DNA of 64,000 bases, taken from positions 695,760-759,759 of the forward strand of contig NZ_KB890750.1 in the NCBI RefSeq assembly GCF_000373245.1, read 5' to 3'. Numbering within the stretch: the first letter of the stretch is position 1; every line of letters starts with the position of its first letter. Below the pieces are notes generated by a model that was given only the letters and a program-made list of their open reading frames with translations, did no database searches and was not told the DNA's origin. Origin of the DNA: Echinicola pacifica DSM 19836. GTDB taxonomy: Bacteria > Bacteroidota > Bacteroidia > Cytophagales > Cyclobacteriaceae. Position numbers and translations under genes: made by a program. Below, piece by piece: positions 27,703-37,158 of the stretch.

Positions 27703-29073
27703 ATGCAACCCAAAATAGAAAAGAAGAAACTGAGCTTTTGGCAAATCTGGAATATGAGTTTCGGATTTCTAGGAATCCAAATGGGATTTGCCCTTCAAAA
27801 TGCCAATGCAAGCCGAATTCTCCAAACTTTCGGTGCTGATGTGGAGCATTTATCCTTGTTTTGGCTAGTAGCTCCCATTACCGGCATGATAATTCAGCCA
27901 ATCATCGGTCATTATAGTGATCGCACCTGGACCAAACTAGGGCGAAGAAGGCCCTATTTCCTAGCTGGTGCCATCCTTGCAGCCATTGGCTTGATGCTAA
28001 TGCCCAACGCCTCCCTCTTCGTAGCTTTCCTGCCTGCTTTATGGGTAGGAGCTGGTTTTCTAATGATTATGGATGCTTCATTTAATGTGGCGATGGAGCC
28101 TTTTAGAGCATTGGTGGCAGATAATCTCCCCACTGACCAACGCACCTTAGGCTTTGCGGTTCAGACTCTGCTGATAGGTCTGGGAGCAGTGATAGGTTCT
28201 TGGTTGCCTTATGTATTGACAGAATGGGTGGGATTATCCACCATCGCGGAGCAGGGCACAGTGCCTCAAAATGTCATTTGGGCCTTTATGATTGGTGCCA
28301 CCATTCTGGTTGTGTCCATTCTGTGGACCGTACTGAGGACAAGCGAATATCCACCAGAAGAAATCGAAGCAAATGCCTCCTCCTCTTCCCTCCAAAAAGA
28401 AGGGCTTTCCAATATATTTAAGGACTTCGTCCAAATGCCGAAAGCCATGAAGCAACTTGGAGCGGTGCAGTTTTTTTCCTGGTTTGCCTTATTCTCCATG
28501 TGGGTATTTACCACCCCTGCTCTGGCCCAGCATGTATGGGGACTCCCAGCTACGGATAGTGCCAGTATTGAATTCAATGAGGCAGGAAACTATGTAGGTG
28601 TGATCTTCGGGGTCTATAATCTTGTATCGGCAGTATTTGCGATGGCCCTACCAGTTATTGCGGCCAAAATAGGTAGAAAATCTACTCATGCCATTTGTCT
28701 GATCGCAGGAGGGCTTGGCCTTATCTCCATGCTGTGGGTGAACAGCCCCGAGATGAAATGGATGCTTAACTTATCCATGATTGGGGTGGGCATAGCCTGG
28801 GCAAGTATCTTAGCCATGCCTTACGCTATTCTGGCAGGATCCATTCCTCCCCACAAAATGGGCGTATATATGGGTATCTTCAATTTCTTCATTACGGCAC
28901 CTCAGATTCTCAATGGCTTTATTGGTGGCGCTATCGTAAAAAATCTCTATGGGGGTCAGGCGATGTATGCCATTGCCACCGCTGGTGTATTATTTATTAT
29001 TGCAGCTGGATTTACCTTTTGGGTAGAGGATAAGGATGATGTAGTCGTTTCTATTGATACTCTCGAAAAGTGA
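27703..29073 (+). CDS. MFS sugar permease, SLC45/GPH-like (maltose or sucrose type)
   Basis: 456 residues with 12 predicted membrane helices. The start is ATG at 27703; the in-frame ATG at 27670 lies inside the terminator hairpin. Family marks are QNANASRILQTFGA in helix 1 and GHYSDRTWTKLGRRRPY after helix 2, the RRRP loop typical of SLC45-like disaccharide/H+ symporters. A hydrophilic central loop (about 225-255) joins the halves. Next to GH31 and the starch genes it most likely brings maltose or short maltodextrins across the inner membrane, supplying the cytoplasmic alpha-glucosidase. Confidence 0.9.
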   Translation: MQPKIEKKKLSFWQIWNMSFGFLGIQMGFALQNANASRILQTFGADVEHLSLFWLVAPITGMIIQPIIGHYSDRTWTKLGRRRPYFLAGAILAAIGLMLMPNASLFVAFLPALWVGAGFLMIMDASFNVAMEPFRALVADNLPTDQRTLGFAVQTLLIGLGAVIGSWLPYVLTEWVGLSTIAEQGTVPQNVIWAFMIGATILVVSILWTVLRTSEYPPEEIEANASSSSLQKEGLSNIFKDFVQMPKAMKQLGAVQFFSWFALFSMWVFTTPALAQHVWGLPATDSASIEFNEAGNYVGVIFGVYNLVSAVFAMALPVIAAKIGRKSTHAICLIAGGLGLISMLWVNSPEMKWMLNLSMIGVGIAWASILAMPYAILAGSIPPHKMGVYMGIFNFFITAPQILNGFIGGAIVKNLYGGQAMYAIATAGVLFIIAAGFTFWVEDKDDVVVSIDTLEK

Positions 29074-29098
29074 AAATTATAGCTATTTAAAAATATTT

Positions 29099-29163
29099 AT
29101 TGGCCTATTGGAAGTCCGGAAACTAATTTTCATGGATTTTTGATAGGTCAATTTTGCTTTTCT
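29099..29163 (+). terminator. Possible terminator after the sugar permease gene
   Basis: A 10-bp inverted repeat with one G-T pair (29099-29108 with 29143-29152) and a 34-nt loop is followed by a T-rich stretch. The loop is long, so the call is tentative. Confidence 0.45.
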
Positions 29164-29289
29164 TACAAGTTCCATATCCTAGCCTTTCCTCACTCAGGAC
29201 TTCTCACTTCCCCCTCATCAAAGAAACACTAGACTAGTTTCGAAAGGATTCACATCGAAATCAATAGATAGGTCAAGTTGGAAGGTACT

Positions 29290-31095
29290 TTAATTTTTCG
29301 AAACTTCTTTTTGAGTATTGGGATCTGGCTGAGGATTAATCGGGGCTGATTTGGGAAGGGTGAAATGGAATGAACTTCCTTTGCCCACGGTACTATCCAC
29401 CCAAATTTCACCTCTATTTTTGAGGACAAAATCTCGGCTTAGCATCAAGCCCAGGCCAGTTCCCTTTTCCTTATTCGTCCCAAAAGTGGTGAAGGATTCA
29501 CTCGAAAAGATTTTTTTAAGATTTTCTTGGGGAATCCCTACTCCTGAATCTTTTACAATTACTTCCACGTTGTCTTGATGATCACTAAGGTAGAATTCTA
29601 TTTCCCCATCCTGCTCACAGAATTTTATAGCATTGCTTAGTAAATTGCGAATGACCAATTGGATCATATTCTGGTCGGCATATACCAGGGTTTTTCCTGG
29701 TGAATGGAAGCTGACGCTCACCTTTTTCTTTTCGATAGAAGTCCCAAACAAGGAAATTACTTTCTCAATTTCTCCTCCTATATTAAATTCCACGCAGCTC
29801 ATATGCTCTCCGGAAATTTGTGATTTTGCCCATTCCAGGAGGTTTTCGATGAAGCCGGATACATGCTTGATATTCTGAGAGAATTCCGGCAACATATTTC
29901 TGAATTCCTGATCAGAGACCCACCCAGACTGGACCATATCCAAAAACTGAGTAAGTGAGCCAAGGGGATTTTTGAGGTCATGAGAAAGAATGGAAAGTAA
30001 CCTGTCCTTAGTTAAATTTAGATTCTTCAATTCCGAAGCTTGTTTCTCAAGTCTATTTTGATCCTTCCTGTACTGGGTAATATCCTTCATAAGAATTAAC
30101 CTACCTTCATAAGGATGTTTTCCCTCATCGAAGAGCTTACAAGTTGCCTCAAAAACCATGTTTTTACCTCCTACAACCACCTCCAACTCACAATTCATCT
30201 CTTTGTCGGTACTTACCATTTCCACCCAACTGGTGGAGTCCAGGCCTAATTTGGAGAAATTAAAACCTGTCACCTGACCGGAGGATTTCCCCACTATGTT
30301 TAGCATATAGGGATTAATATCGACCACCCTATTGAATCGGTCGAGCACCAACATCCCATTCTTCATGGAATCGACCACCTTATTCCGAGCTATGGGCCTC
30401 AAGTCAAAAAGTCGTAATTCATAAAAACCGAAAATAATAATAACACAGGCGATCATAAAAGCATGTGGCGTGGGATCCAGGCTATTGAAAGGGCCCACCT
30501 GGAATACTACCAAAATATTTGCAATCCATGGTACGAGGGTTCCCAGCAAAATAATAAAGGTTTGTTTCTTATACATTCCTTCGGTAGTCCGAAATCGCCG
30601 AAACAGCAGGAAGACCCCTAGTCCCATGGACAGATAAAAGTATGTGGTATGAATAATATACCAAGGCCCCTTGGCGGTTAGTAAGCCATAAACCCCATTA
30701 AACTCATAGATATGTGCATCCTGATAATGCAGATGGTGGAGCGAATTAGTCCAGACCATGGCCAGGCTGATTACCGGAAAAATAAACTGTACCACAATCC
30801 ATTTCCTGGTCAGCCACTGATCTTTACCAACAAATCTCAGGGTAAATAATAGCCAGAAGACCGGAACCGTCACTATCCCCAAATATTCTATATTGAGGAC
30901 AAACATCACGGCCTCTAAGTCACTCATTCCCACAATGATACCCTGACACGCTGACCATACGGCCACTGATATCATCATTCCACCAAACCACCGTACTTCC
31001 TTACTAAACCTACTAAAAAGCATGGCCGCTAGTAACAGGAGAACTACAGCAAATATTAACAGTGATAAAGAAAAACTACTGAGAGTGAACTCCAT
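29290..31095 (-). CDS. Sensor histidine kinase with N-terminal 7TM domain and PAS domain
   Basis: 601 residues. Seven hydrophobic segments fill residues 1-225 and match the histidine-kinase 7TM sensor module (PF16927 type). A PAS domain follows (about 238-350), then HisKA with the H-box SILSHDLKNPLGSL (phospho-acceptor His372) and the HATPase domain (about 470-585) with NLLSNAIKF, KDSGVGIP and GTGLGLML boxes. All catalytic boxes are intact. No response regulator is encoded nearby, so this is an orphan kinase whose partner lies elsewhere. The signal is unknown; 7TM modules often sense membrane-soluble or small extracellular ligands. Confidence 0.9.
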   Translation of the reverse strand: MEFTLSSFSLSLLIFAVVLLLLAAMLFSRFSKEVRWFGGMMISVAVWSACQGIIVGMSDLEAVMFVLNIEYLGIVTVPVFWLLFTLRFVGKDQWLTRKWIVVQFIFPVISLAMVWTNSLHHLHYQDAHIYEFNGVYGLLTAKGPWYIIHTTYFYLSMGLGVFLLFRRFRTTEGMYKKQTFIILLGTLVPWIANILVVFQVGPFNSLDPTPHAFMIACVIIIFGFYELRLFDLRPIARNKVVDSMKNGMLVLDRFNRVVDINPYMLNIVGKSSGQVTGFNFSKLGLDSTSWVEMVSTDKEMNCELEVVVGGKNMVFEATCKLFDEGKHPYEGRLILMKDITQYRKDQNRLEKQASELKNLNLTKDRLLSILSHDLKNPLGSLTQFLDMVQSGWVSDQEFRNMLPEFSQNIKHVSGFIENLLEWAKSQISGEHMSCVEFNIGGEIEKVISLFGTSIEKKKVSVSFHSPGKTLVYADQNMIQLVIRNLLSNAIKFCEQDGEIEFYLSDHQDNVEVIVKDSGVGIPQENLKKIFSSESFTTFGTNKEKGTGLGLMLSRDFVLKNRGEIWVDSTVGKGSSFHFTLPKSAPINPQPDPNTQKEVSKN

Positions 31096-31577
31096 GCCAT
31101 TATATTATACTTCCAAATTACTAAAATAGTAATTCTATTCTTAAACTGGTCATTTTATTTATGGTTTAAAGTCAGCAAACTCATTTATAAAACCTTATTA
31201 TTGAGCAATATAAACTGTGTATTTACGAAATCAAGAAGTAACTATTTGTAAATCAACTAAATAGTAAGCCCTTTAAAATCAGCTTATTCAATTATCTAAT
31301 TTTCCCTATTAATTTTTAAGGAGTAATAATTACCAATAAGATTTTTATAAGTGTATGCTCCCGCTGAACTATTTAGCTGGGGCTGGATTAAGGGTGATAA
31401 AGGAAGCCTGGTAATCAGGATTAACTTAACAATGACCATCCATGATGCGGCTGATAGGCATATTTTCGCCTGGGAGCTGTGATTATGATGGTATTGTTAT
31501 AGAGAAAGGCCAGGTAATCTTAAGAAGTAGCCCTATAAACTTTGGAATGATTTATATATACTCTGTATCTTTAGGTC
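31096..31577. other. Divergent intergenic region, nothing recognised
   Basis: 482 bp between the divergently transcribed kinase gene and the PBP2 gene. It is AT-rich, especially 31130-31340, and presumably holds both promoters. I found no gene, strong hairpin or repeat in it. Confidence 0.5.
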
Positions 31578-32441
31578 ATGAAAAAAATCCGCATTATAGG
31601 AGTTCCTGAACACTTCAATTACCCCTGGATTCGCTTGGTAGAAAAACAAGCTATCCCAGGCTACGAACTGGAGTGGACAAATGAATCTAGAGGCTCCGGC
31701 GCCATGAATAAGGCGCTTAGAGAAGATGAGGCTGATATAGCGATTATCCTGACCGAAAGTTATATAAAAGATAAAATTGAGGGTAACCCAGGGCTGATGA
31801 TAGGTTACCATGTAAGGTCTCCATTGACATGGGGGATCCATGTGCCTGCTCAGTCTGCAGTACAGACGGTAGAGGACTTAAGGGGCAAGCCATTTTTGAT
31901 TAGCCGATATGGATCAGGATCACATTTAATGGCTTTTGTGCTTGCGCAAAAACACAATTGGGAAGGTCAGGAATTAAAGTTTGAAGTGGTCGGGAATATG
32001 GATGGAGCCTTGGACTCCTTCAAAGACCAAGAGGCTAAGGCTTTCCTATGGGAAAAATATACCACCAAGCCATTAGTTGATCAGGGTCATTTCCGAAGAG
32101 TTGGAGAGATTCCTACGCCCTGGCCTTGCTTCGCAATAATAGCGCAGCAAAAGCTGGTGAATGAACAGCCGGAGGTACTCCAAATGGTCCTCAAAGAACT
32201 CTATAAGGAGTCAAAAGCAATCTCCTCCCTACCAGAACTTTCTAGCCTATTGAGTGAGCAGTACCAAATACAGCAAGCAGATATAGAAGCTTGGCTGCTA
32301 CAGACCCAATGGGCAGAATCCTCTGAAGTATCGCGTGAGTCTCTTAGCAATACCGTCGATACCCTATTTGACTTGGGGCTGATTTCAGAAAAAATCTCAG
32401 CCGAGGATTTAGTCTCCACCACTTTGGTAAGCCTAAAATAA
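31578..32441 (+). CDS. Cytoplasmic type 2 periplasmic-binding-protein-fold protein (Ca3427-like)
   Basis: 287 residues with a two-lobed PBP2 fold like the substrate-binding proteins of ABC importers for thiamine precursors or sulfonates. Motifs include RIIGVPEHFNYPW at the N-terminus, ADIAIILTES near 52-61 and RYGSGSHLMAF near 111-121, which match the subfamily named after Candida albicans Ca3427. There is no signal peptide or lipobox, so it should be cytoplasmic, and no ABC transporter genes are adjacent. It is therefore not an ordinary importer component. Its ligand and function are unknown. A strong shared terminator follows. Confidence 0.8.
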   Translation: MKKIRIIGVPEHFNYPWIRLVEKQAIPGYELEWTNESRGSGAMNKALREDEADIAIILTESYIKDKIEGNPGLMIGYHVRSPLTWGIHVPAQSAVQTVEDLRGKPFLISRYGSGSHLMAFVLAQKHNWEGQELKFEVVGNMDGALDSFKDQEAKAFLWEKYTTKPLVDQGHFRRVGEIPTPWPCFAIIAQQKLVNEQPEVLQMVLKELYKESKAISSLPELSSLLSEQYQIQQADIEAWLLQTQWAESSEVSRESLSNTVDTLFDLGLISEKISAEDLVSTTLVSLK

Positions 32442-32450
32442 GGAGTAAAA

Positions 32451-32490
32451 AAAGCGCTCTGCAGATGAATGGTGCAGAGCGCTTTTTTTT
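32451..32490. terminator. Strong bidirectional terminator
   Basis: A perfect 12-bp GC-rich stem (32451-32462 with 32474-32485 region) with an 11-nt loop has T runs on both strands, eight on the plus side and seven on the minus side. It serves the convergent PBP2 gene and the adaptor gene. Confidence 0.92.
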
Positions 32491-32591
32491 AGTTCTAAAA
32501 CTTAAGCCCTATTTCCAGTCTTACCTTGGTTTAGAAACCCAAGAGAATTGGAAGTAGAAATCAATTTTAAGTTGCTATTATCTGAGGATTT

Positions 32592-33899
32592 TTATTTTTC
32601 AGTTTCAGCTTTCTTTACCAAATCCCCTTCTTTGAGACCTTTGCTTACGACGAAATAAGGGCCAGCAATGATCTCTTCACCTTCTGAGAGTCCTTCAATA
32701 ATTTCTATATTTTCAAAATCAGAGATTCCCGTTTTTACCTTTTTTTGTTTAGCAACATTTCCATCGAGCACATAGACCAGTTCTTGCAAGTCACTATCCA
32801 GATTGGTGGTATCCACACGGACTTCTTCACGAGTGGTCACAGAAGCTAGGGGAACAGAAAGGATATTTTCTTTCTTTTCGGTAATGATCTCCACAGAAGC
32901 GGTCATGCCAGGGCGGAAGGGGTACTTATTTTCTTTAGTAATCAAATCCCTGTACGATTCATTGACCACTCGGATTTTCACTTCAAATTCGGTTACGGCA
33001 TCCTGGCTTGCTTTTTCATTGGCGGAGTTGGCAATGGAGGTCACGACACCAGTGAATTTTTTGCCGGTATGGGAATAGGCATCCACCTCGATAATAGTGG
33101 TGTCGCCAATGGATAGCCTTACGATATCATTTTCATTGACATCTACACGGACCTCCATTTTATTTAAATCTGCAATTCTCAACATTTCGGTACCCGCCAT
33201 TTGCTGAGTTCCTACCACTCTTTCTCCTTGTTCCACCAATAATTTAGAAACAATGCCGCCTGCTGGGGCAAAAACATTGGTAAGACGGAGGTTTTCATTG
33301 GCCTCATCCACTGATGCTTGGGAGCTTTTCACCACATATTCAGCAGCTTGCACAGATTGCTGGGAAGCTTTAAGGTCATTTTCGGCTGAGATATAATCGG
33401 CTCTAGCCTGCTCATATTCAGCATCCGATATTACTTTAGAGTCATATAAGCTTTCATTTCTGGTAAATTCTAGCTTAGATCTATCAAACTGGGCCTCGGA
33501 GCGTTTTAGGTTGGCAATAGCTTGCGCCAAGTTCGCTTTTTGCTGATTATAATTTGCCTTCATTCTGTCCAATGCAGAGATGAAGTTGTCAGGTCGGATT
33601 TTCACCAAAAGGTCATCTTTCTGCACAGAATCTCCTTCTTGGACATTAAGTTCAATGATTTCCCCTGCCACATCAGGACTGAGTTTAATTTCTATTTGAG
33701 GCTCTATGACACCTGAGGCACTTACCTTCTCTACTATAGTTTTCTTGCTAGCAGATTTTATTTCCACCTCAGTTTCGGGAGCGCCCCCAACTAATCCTGT
33801 AGCTTTACCGATGACGATTAGGACGACAAGCGCACCTACAACTCCCAGGAGAATATATATTAATTTATTTGATTTTTTCGTAGCCATGATATTGTCCAT
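32592..33899 (-). CDS. Periplasmic adaptor (membrane fusion) protein, HlyD/MacA-RND type
   Basis: 435 residues. One N-terminal membrane anchor (about 13-33), then barrel-sandwich/lipoyl halves with a long alpha-helical hairpin between them (about 100-220: DRMKANYNQQKANLAQ, then repeated heptads), a beta-barrel and membrane-proximal domain. It links inner-membrane pumps to TolC channels. Its start codon overlaps the tolC stop by one base (TAATG), so translation is coupled; an ATG four codons later is also possible. No pump (MacB, RND or MFS) is encoded between it and the terminator, so the inner-membrane partner must be elsewhere. Confidence 0.9.
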   Translation of the reverse strand: MDNIMATKKSNKLIYILLGVVGALVVLIVIGKATGLVGGAPETEVEIKSASKKTIVEKVSASGVIEPQIEIKLSPDVAGEIIELNVQEGDSVQKDDLLVKIRPDNFISALDRMKANYNQQKANLAQAIANLKRSEAQFDRSKLEFTRNESLYDSKVISDAEYEQARADYISAENDLKASQQSVQAAEYVVKSSQASVDEANENLRLTNVFAPAGGIVSKLLVEQGERVVGTQQMAGTEMLRIADLNKMEVRVDVNENDIVRLSIGDTTIIEVDAYSHTGKKFTGVVTSIANSANEKASQDAVTEFEVKIRVVNESYRDLITKENKYPFRPGMTASVEIITEKKENILSVPLASVTTREEVRVDTTNLDSDLQELVYVLDGNVAKQKKVKTGISDFENIEIIEGLSEGEEIIAGPYFVVSKGLKEGDLVKKAETEK

Positions 33900-35233
33900 T
33901 ATAGGGTTAAGGGGTTGCCTAGATAAAAGTCGAGTACTTTAACTCGGAAAATGTATTCGTATTTTGCTTGCAGCAGGTCTGCCTGGGCACTGAAAAGGTT
34001 ATTTTGTGCAATTTGGAAGTCAACTGCATTGATCACCCCAATTTCAAATCTCTTCTGCGCCATTCTGAATGACTCTTCTAATGAGGTGACCCTGATGGTC
34101 GAAGACTCATAAGACTGCTTAGAAGCAATAGCATTGGTATAGGCAGTTTCGATATCCTGTCTCAACTGGTTTTTCACTTCCTGTTGGGCTATTTCACTTA
34201 TATACTGTTGCACTCTTGCTCGCTGTAGGTTAGCCGTATTCCTTCCATTGCTAAAGATAGGAATACTCATATTAATCCCTGCCCCTTCCGAATGGTTTCC
34301 TGTAAATTCATTCCAGAAAGGTGGAGCTGGTGAAGAATAATCATGCACATAATTTGTCCCGATATTAGCCCCTAAACTAATCGATGGATAAAAAGCTCCC
34401 TTCGCTATTTTCACTCCATATTCGGCACTCTCCGCACCCAAAGCAGCGGCCTTTACTTCCGGCATGATACCTTCTGCCACAGAGAATATCTCATTTGCAT
34501 CCTCACTATTGATCATGAAATCCGCCACCTCAAGCTCCGGAACGGACACATCAAAATCATCATCAAAAGGCAATTGCATGGCTTGAGATAAGTTAAGCTT
34601 TGCTATTCTTAAGTTATTAATAGCATTAACAAGGTCTAGTGCACTAGTCGCATTTTGCGCTTCCAGGTCCAACTGATCCGCCATGGGCAAGGAACCTGCA
34701 TCAACCAATTTTCGAGTACGGTCCAATTGTTGGCTGGTTGTTTCAGCTTGAGCTTCAGCCACACCTATCTGCTCTTTGGCAAAAACAACATTTACAAAAA
34801 GGTTGACTATGTTCAAGCTAATATTATTCCGCGTTGCTTCAGTATCGAGCTCACCTGCTTTTAAGTCTGTCTGTGCCTGATTGATGGAATTCGATATCTG
34901 TCCTCCTGCAAATAAACTCATATTGGTGCCTGCACTGAAACCTGCACTACCAAATTGATGAATAGAAACCACATCAGTCACGGGATTAATCGACCGACCC
35001 CAGTTTCCTCGATAAGAAGACGATACCGATAATGAGGGATACCGCTGCATTTTCATCTCCTTTAATCTGGTCTCATTATTGGTTTGATTGAGCAGGGTTC
35101 GCTGCAGTTCAAGATTATTTTCTAACCCTATCTGAATGCATTCCTCCAACGTCATGGAAGTAATATCTTGCGAATTCACTTGAAATATAATGCCTATATA
35201 GATAAGCAATAAGGTAAAAAGTCCTTTATTCAT
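33899..35233 (-). CDS. TolC-family outer-membrane efflux channel
   Basis: 444 residues with a signal peptide ending VNSQ near residue 22. Two internally similar halves each carry the long-helix pattern of TolC proteins (for example LEECIQIGLENNLELQRTLLNQ at the start and FRMAQKRFEIGVINAVDFQIAQ near the end). It forms the outer-membrane and periplasmic tunnel of a tripartite exporter with the adaptor downstream. The gene lies 9 bp after the serine dehydratase subunit gene, suggesting one transcript. The cargo is unknown. Confidence 0.92.
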   Translation of the reverse strand: MNKGLFTLLLIYIGIIFQVNSQDITSMTLEECIQIGLENNLELQRTLLNQTNNETRLKEMKMQRYPSLSVSSSYRGNWGRSINPVTDVVSIHQFGSAGFSAGTNMSLFAGGQISNSINQAQTDLKAGELDTEATRNNISLNIVNLFVNVVFAKEQIGVAEAQAETTSQQLDRTRKLVDAGSLPMADQLDLEAQNATSALDLVNAINNLRIAKLNLSQAMQLPFDDDFDVSVPELEVADFMINSEDANEIFSVAEGIMPEVKAAALGAESAEYGVKIAKGAFYPSISLGANIGTNYVHDYSSPAPPFWNEFTGNHSEGAGINMSIPIFSNGRNTANLQRARVQQYISEIAQQEVKNQLRQDIETAYTNAIASKQSYESSTIRVTSLEESFRMAQKRFEIGVINAVDFQIAQNNLFSAQADLLQAKYEYIFRVKVLDFYLGNPLTL

Positions 35234-35242
35234 AATGTATAG

Positions 35243-35920
35243 CTATAAGTCAATGTCAGGTATATATATAATTTCATGTATCCAATTAATGCTTTTTAGA
35301 TAGGCAATGGTAATAGGATTTAAGCCAGAATCCATCTCAATCACATGGCAGGCTAAATCTCTTTTCCCCTTACGGGAGACCGACATGGTGGCAATATTTG
35401 CCTGCTCCTGAGCTAGGATACTTGTAATAAAGGCTATGGCCCCAGAGACATCATCAGCCTTGATAATCAGCGTATGCTCCTGAGCGGAAAAATCAGCTAT
35501 AAATCCATCGTATGCCTTGATATTGATCAGGCCTCCACCTAGACTCTCGCCAATTACCTCCACATTACGCTCTCCCTTAGTCAAATTTAATTTTATCGTA
35601 TTGGGGTGATAAACAGAAGCATTTCCAACTGACCTGAAGGTATAATCCAAACCGGCCTCTTCTGCTAAGCTAAGAGAGTCTTTTATCCTTTTATCATCTG
35701 TTTTGAAATCTAATAATCCTCCGATAATCGCTCGATCACTTCCATGCCCCTCGTAGGTCCGTGCAAAGGAATTATAAAAGGTAATGGTTGCCTGATCCGG
35801 AACTCCTCCTAACACCCGAATAGCAGCCCTCGCTATCCTCACCACCCCCGCAGTATGCGAAGAAGATGGGCCTATCATAACCGGTCCAATCATATCAAAA
35901 ACACTACTCTTTCTTGCCAT
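35243..35920 (-). CDS. sdaAB: L-serine ammonia-lyase, iron-sulfur type, beta subunit
   Basis: 225 residues. The N-terminal serine-dehydratase beta domain (about 1-135, with SSSHTAGVVRIARAA and YNSFARTYEGHGSDRAI) is followed by an ACT domain (about 148-220, TLIIKADDVSGAIAFITSIL). In two-subunit enzymes it works with an alpha subunit holding the 4Fe-4S cluster to turn L-serine into pyruvate and ammonia. The alpha-subunit gene is not next to it in this window. Instead tolC and the adaptor gene follow after 9 bp, an unexpected pairing. Identity is sure; whether it is active alone is doubtful. Confidence 0.93.
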   Translation of the reverse strand: MARKSSVFDMIGPVMIGPSSSHTAGVVRIARAAIRVLGGVPDQATITFYNSFARTYEGHGSDRAIIGGLLDFKTDDKRIKDSLSLAEEAGLDYTFRSVGNASVYHPNTIKLNLTKGERNVEVIGESLGGGLINIKAYDGFIADFSAQEHTLIIKADDVSGAIAFITSILAQEQANIATMSVSRKGKRDLACHVIEMDSGLNPITIAYLKSINWIHEIIYIPDIDL

Positions 35921-36182
35921 ATTTGGGTTTTACTCTTCAATCATAATGCTAGAATTCGTGATTTGAATCCTAAAAAGGATATACTAAATTTGATTTATAA
36001 GAGGTCAAATCAAGATCCCCCATCCAAAATCCCTCTTAGGCACGTTTCAGAGCATAAGTTAGGAATTATAAAGCAATATGTATTTTAAAATGAGAAGAAT
36101 TAATATTAATCGATTTATTTTGTAGAATTATTCAAGCACCATAAGTAATCAATTTCCAAAACTGCCCAATAGCGCACAGTAG

Positions 36183-37001
36183 ATGTCCGATTTTAATACA
36201 GTATTTGAAAAACTACCCCTTAGCAATGCGTTCATACCCGGAGCCACCAACCCTCTAAACAGAGGCCTGTATTTCGGCGATGGATTATTCGAAACCATGA
36301 TTTTTATGAATGGGGAAATTAGATTTTCCGCCGGACATCAACAGCGCATAAACCATGGGCTGGAAGTCCTTAAATTCAACACAAAGTCCATAAGTAAAAT
36401 TACTGAAATAGAGCGCTTTCTAAGGTCACATTATGGAATCCATACTTCGCTGCGCATACGGTGGAATATTGTACGTTCTGGAATGGGGAAATACACACCA
36501 CAGGAAAATCTCAGCTATGAAACCCTCCACTGCCAGGACATTACACTAGGACCAAAAGCAAAAATGGAGGCCTATATCAGTGAGACCGTCACCATAGGGC
36601 CTTCACCATGGGCTTCATGCAAAACTCTAAATGCCTTGCCCTATGTCATGGCAAATATTGAACGTCAGGAAATGGAAATGGATGAGGTGATCCTTACTAC
36701 TCCTGATGGCCATCTTTCCGAGGCGGGCAGCGCCAATATATTCTGGCAGGAAAAAGACACCTTTTATACTCCCAGCCTAAAGGCTAATTGTATCGCTGGT
36801 GTGGGAAGGAAAGTATTGATAGACTTCCTCAGAATCAATGGACTGGATATCAAAGAAGGCCTTTATGCTCCCCAAGACCTGCTAAAAGCCGATAAAATAT
36901 TTACCACCAATATCACTGGCACCAGCTATATCAAAAAAATCATGGGAAGGGAGTTTTCTATTACCCCCATTCCCATGATCGAAAGGATATTTAAAATATA
37001 A
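36183..37001 (+). CDS. pabC: Aminotransferase class IV, 4-amino-4-deoxychorismate lyase-like
   Basis: 272 residues of the fold-type IV PLP family (BCAT/D-amino acid aminotransferase/PabC). The predicted PLP lysine is Lys147 (SCKTLNALPYVMA); the later segment DGHLSEAGSANIFW and the end ITGTSYIKKI are typical. Length and the lack of branched-chain signature motifs favour aminodeoxychorismate lyase, which makes p-aminobenzoate for folate. The folate-using thyA lies just downstream on the other strand. A D-amino acid or branched-chain aminotransferase activity remains possible. It is transcribed away from sdaAB. Confidence 0.72.
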   Translation: MSDFNTVFEKLPLSNAFIPGATNPLNRGLYFGDGLFETMIFMNGEIRFSAGHQQRINHGLEVLKFNTKSISKITEIERFLRSHYGIHTSLRIRWNIVRSGMGKYTPQENLSYETLHCQDITLGPKAKMEAYISETVTIGPSPWASCKTLNALPYVMANIERQEMEMDEVILTTPDGHLSEAGSANIFWQEKDTFYTPSLKANCIAGVGRKVLIDFLRINGLDIKEGLYAPQDLLKADKIFTTNITGTSYIKKIMGREFSITPIPMIERIFKI

Positions 37002-37158
37002 AATCGAAAATAGCTCCCTAAAGGCTACTTCGCCTTTACCTCCTAGCAGCTTCGAGCCAATATTGAGGCATCAATCAGCCCAGGAATTATATATAAAGTG
37101 GTCATTTAAGATTGATTATTATCTCTGGATGGTCCACAGCTATTCATTATGTATGGAA

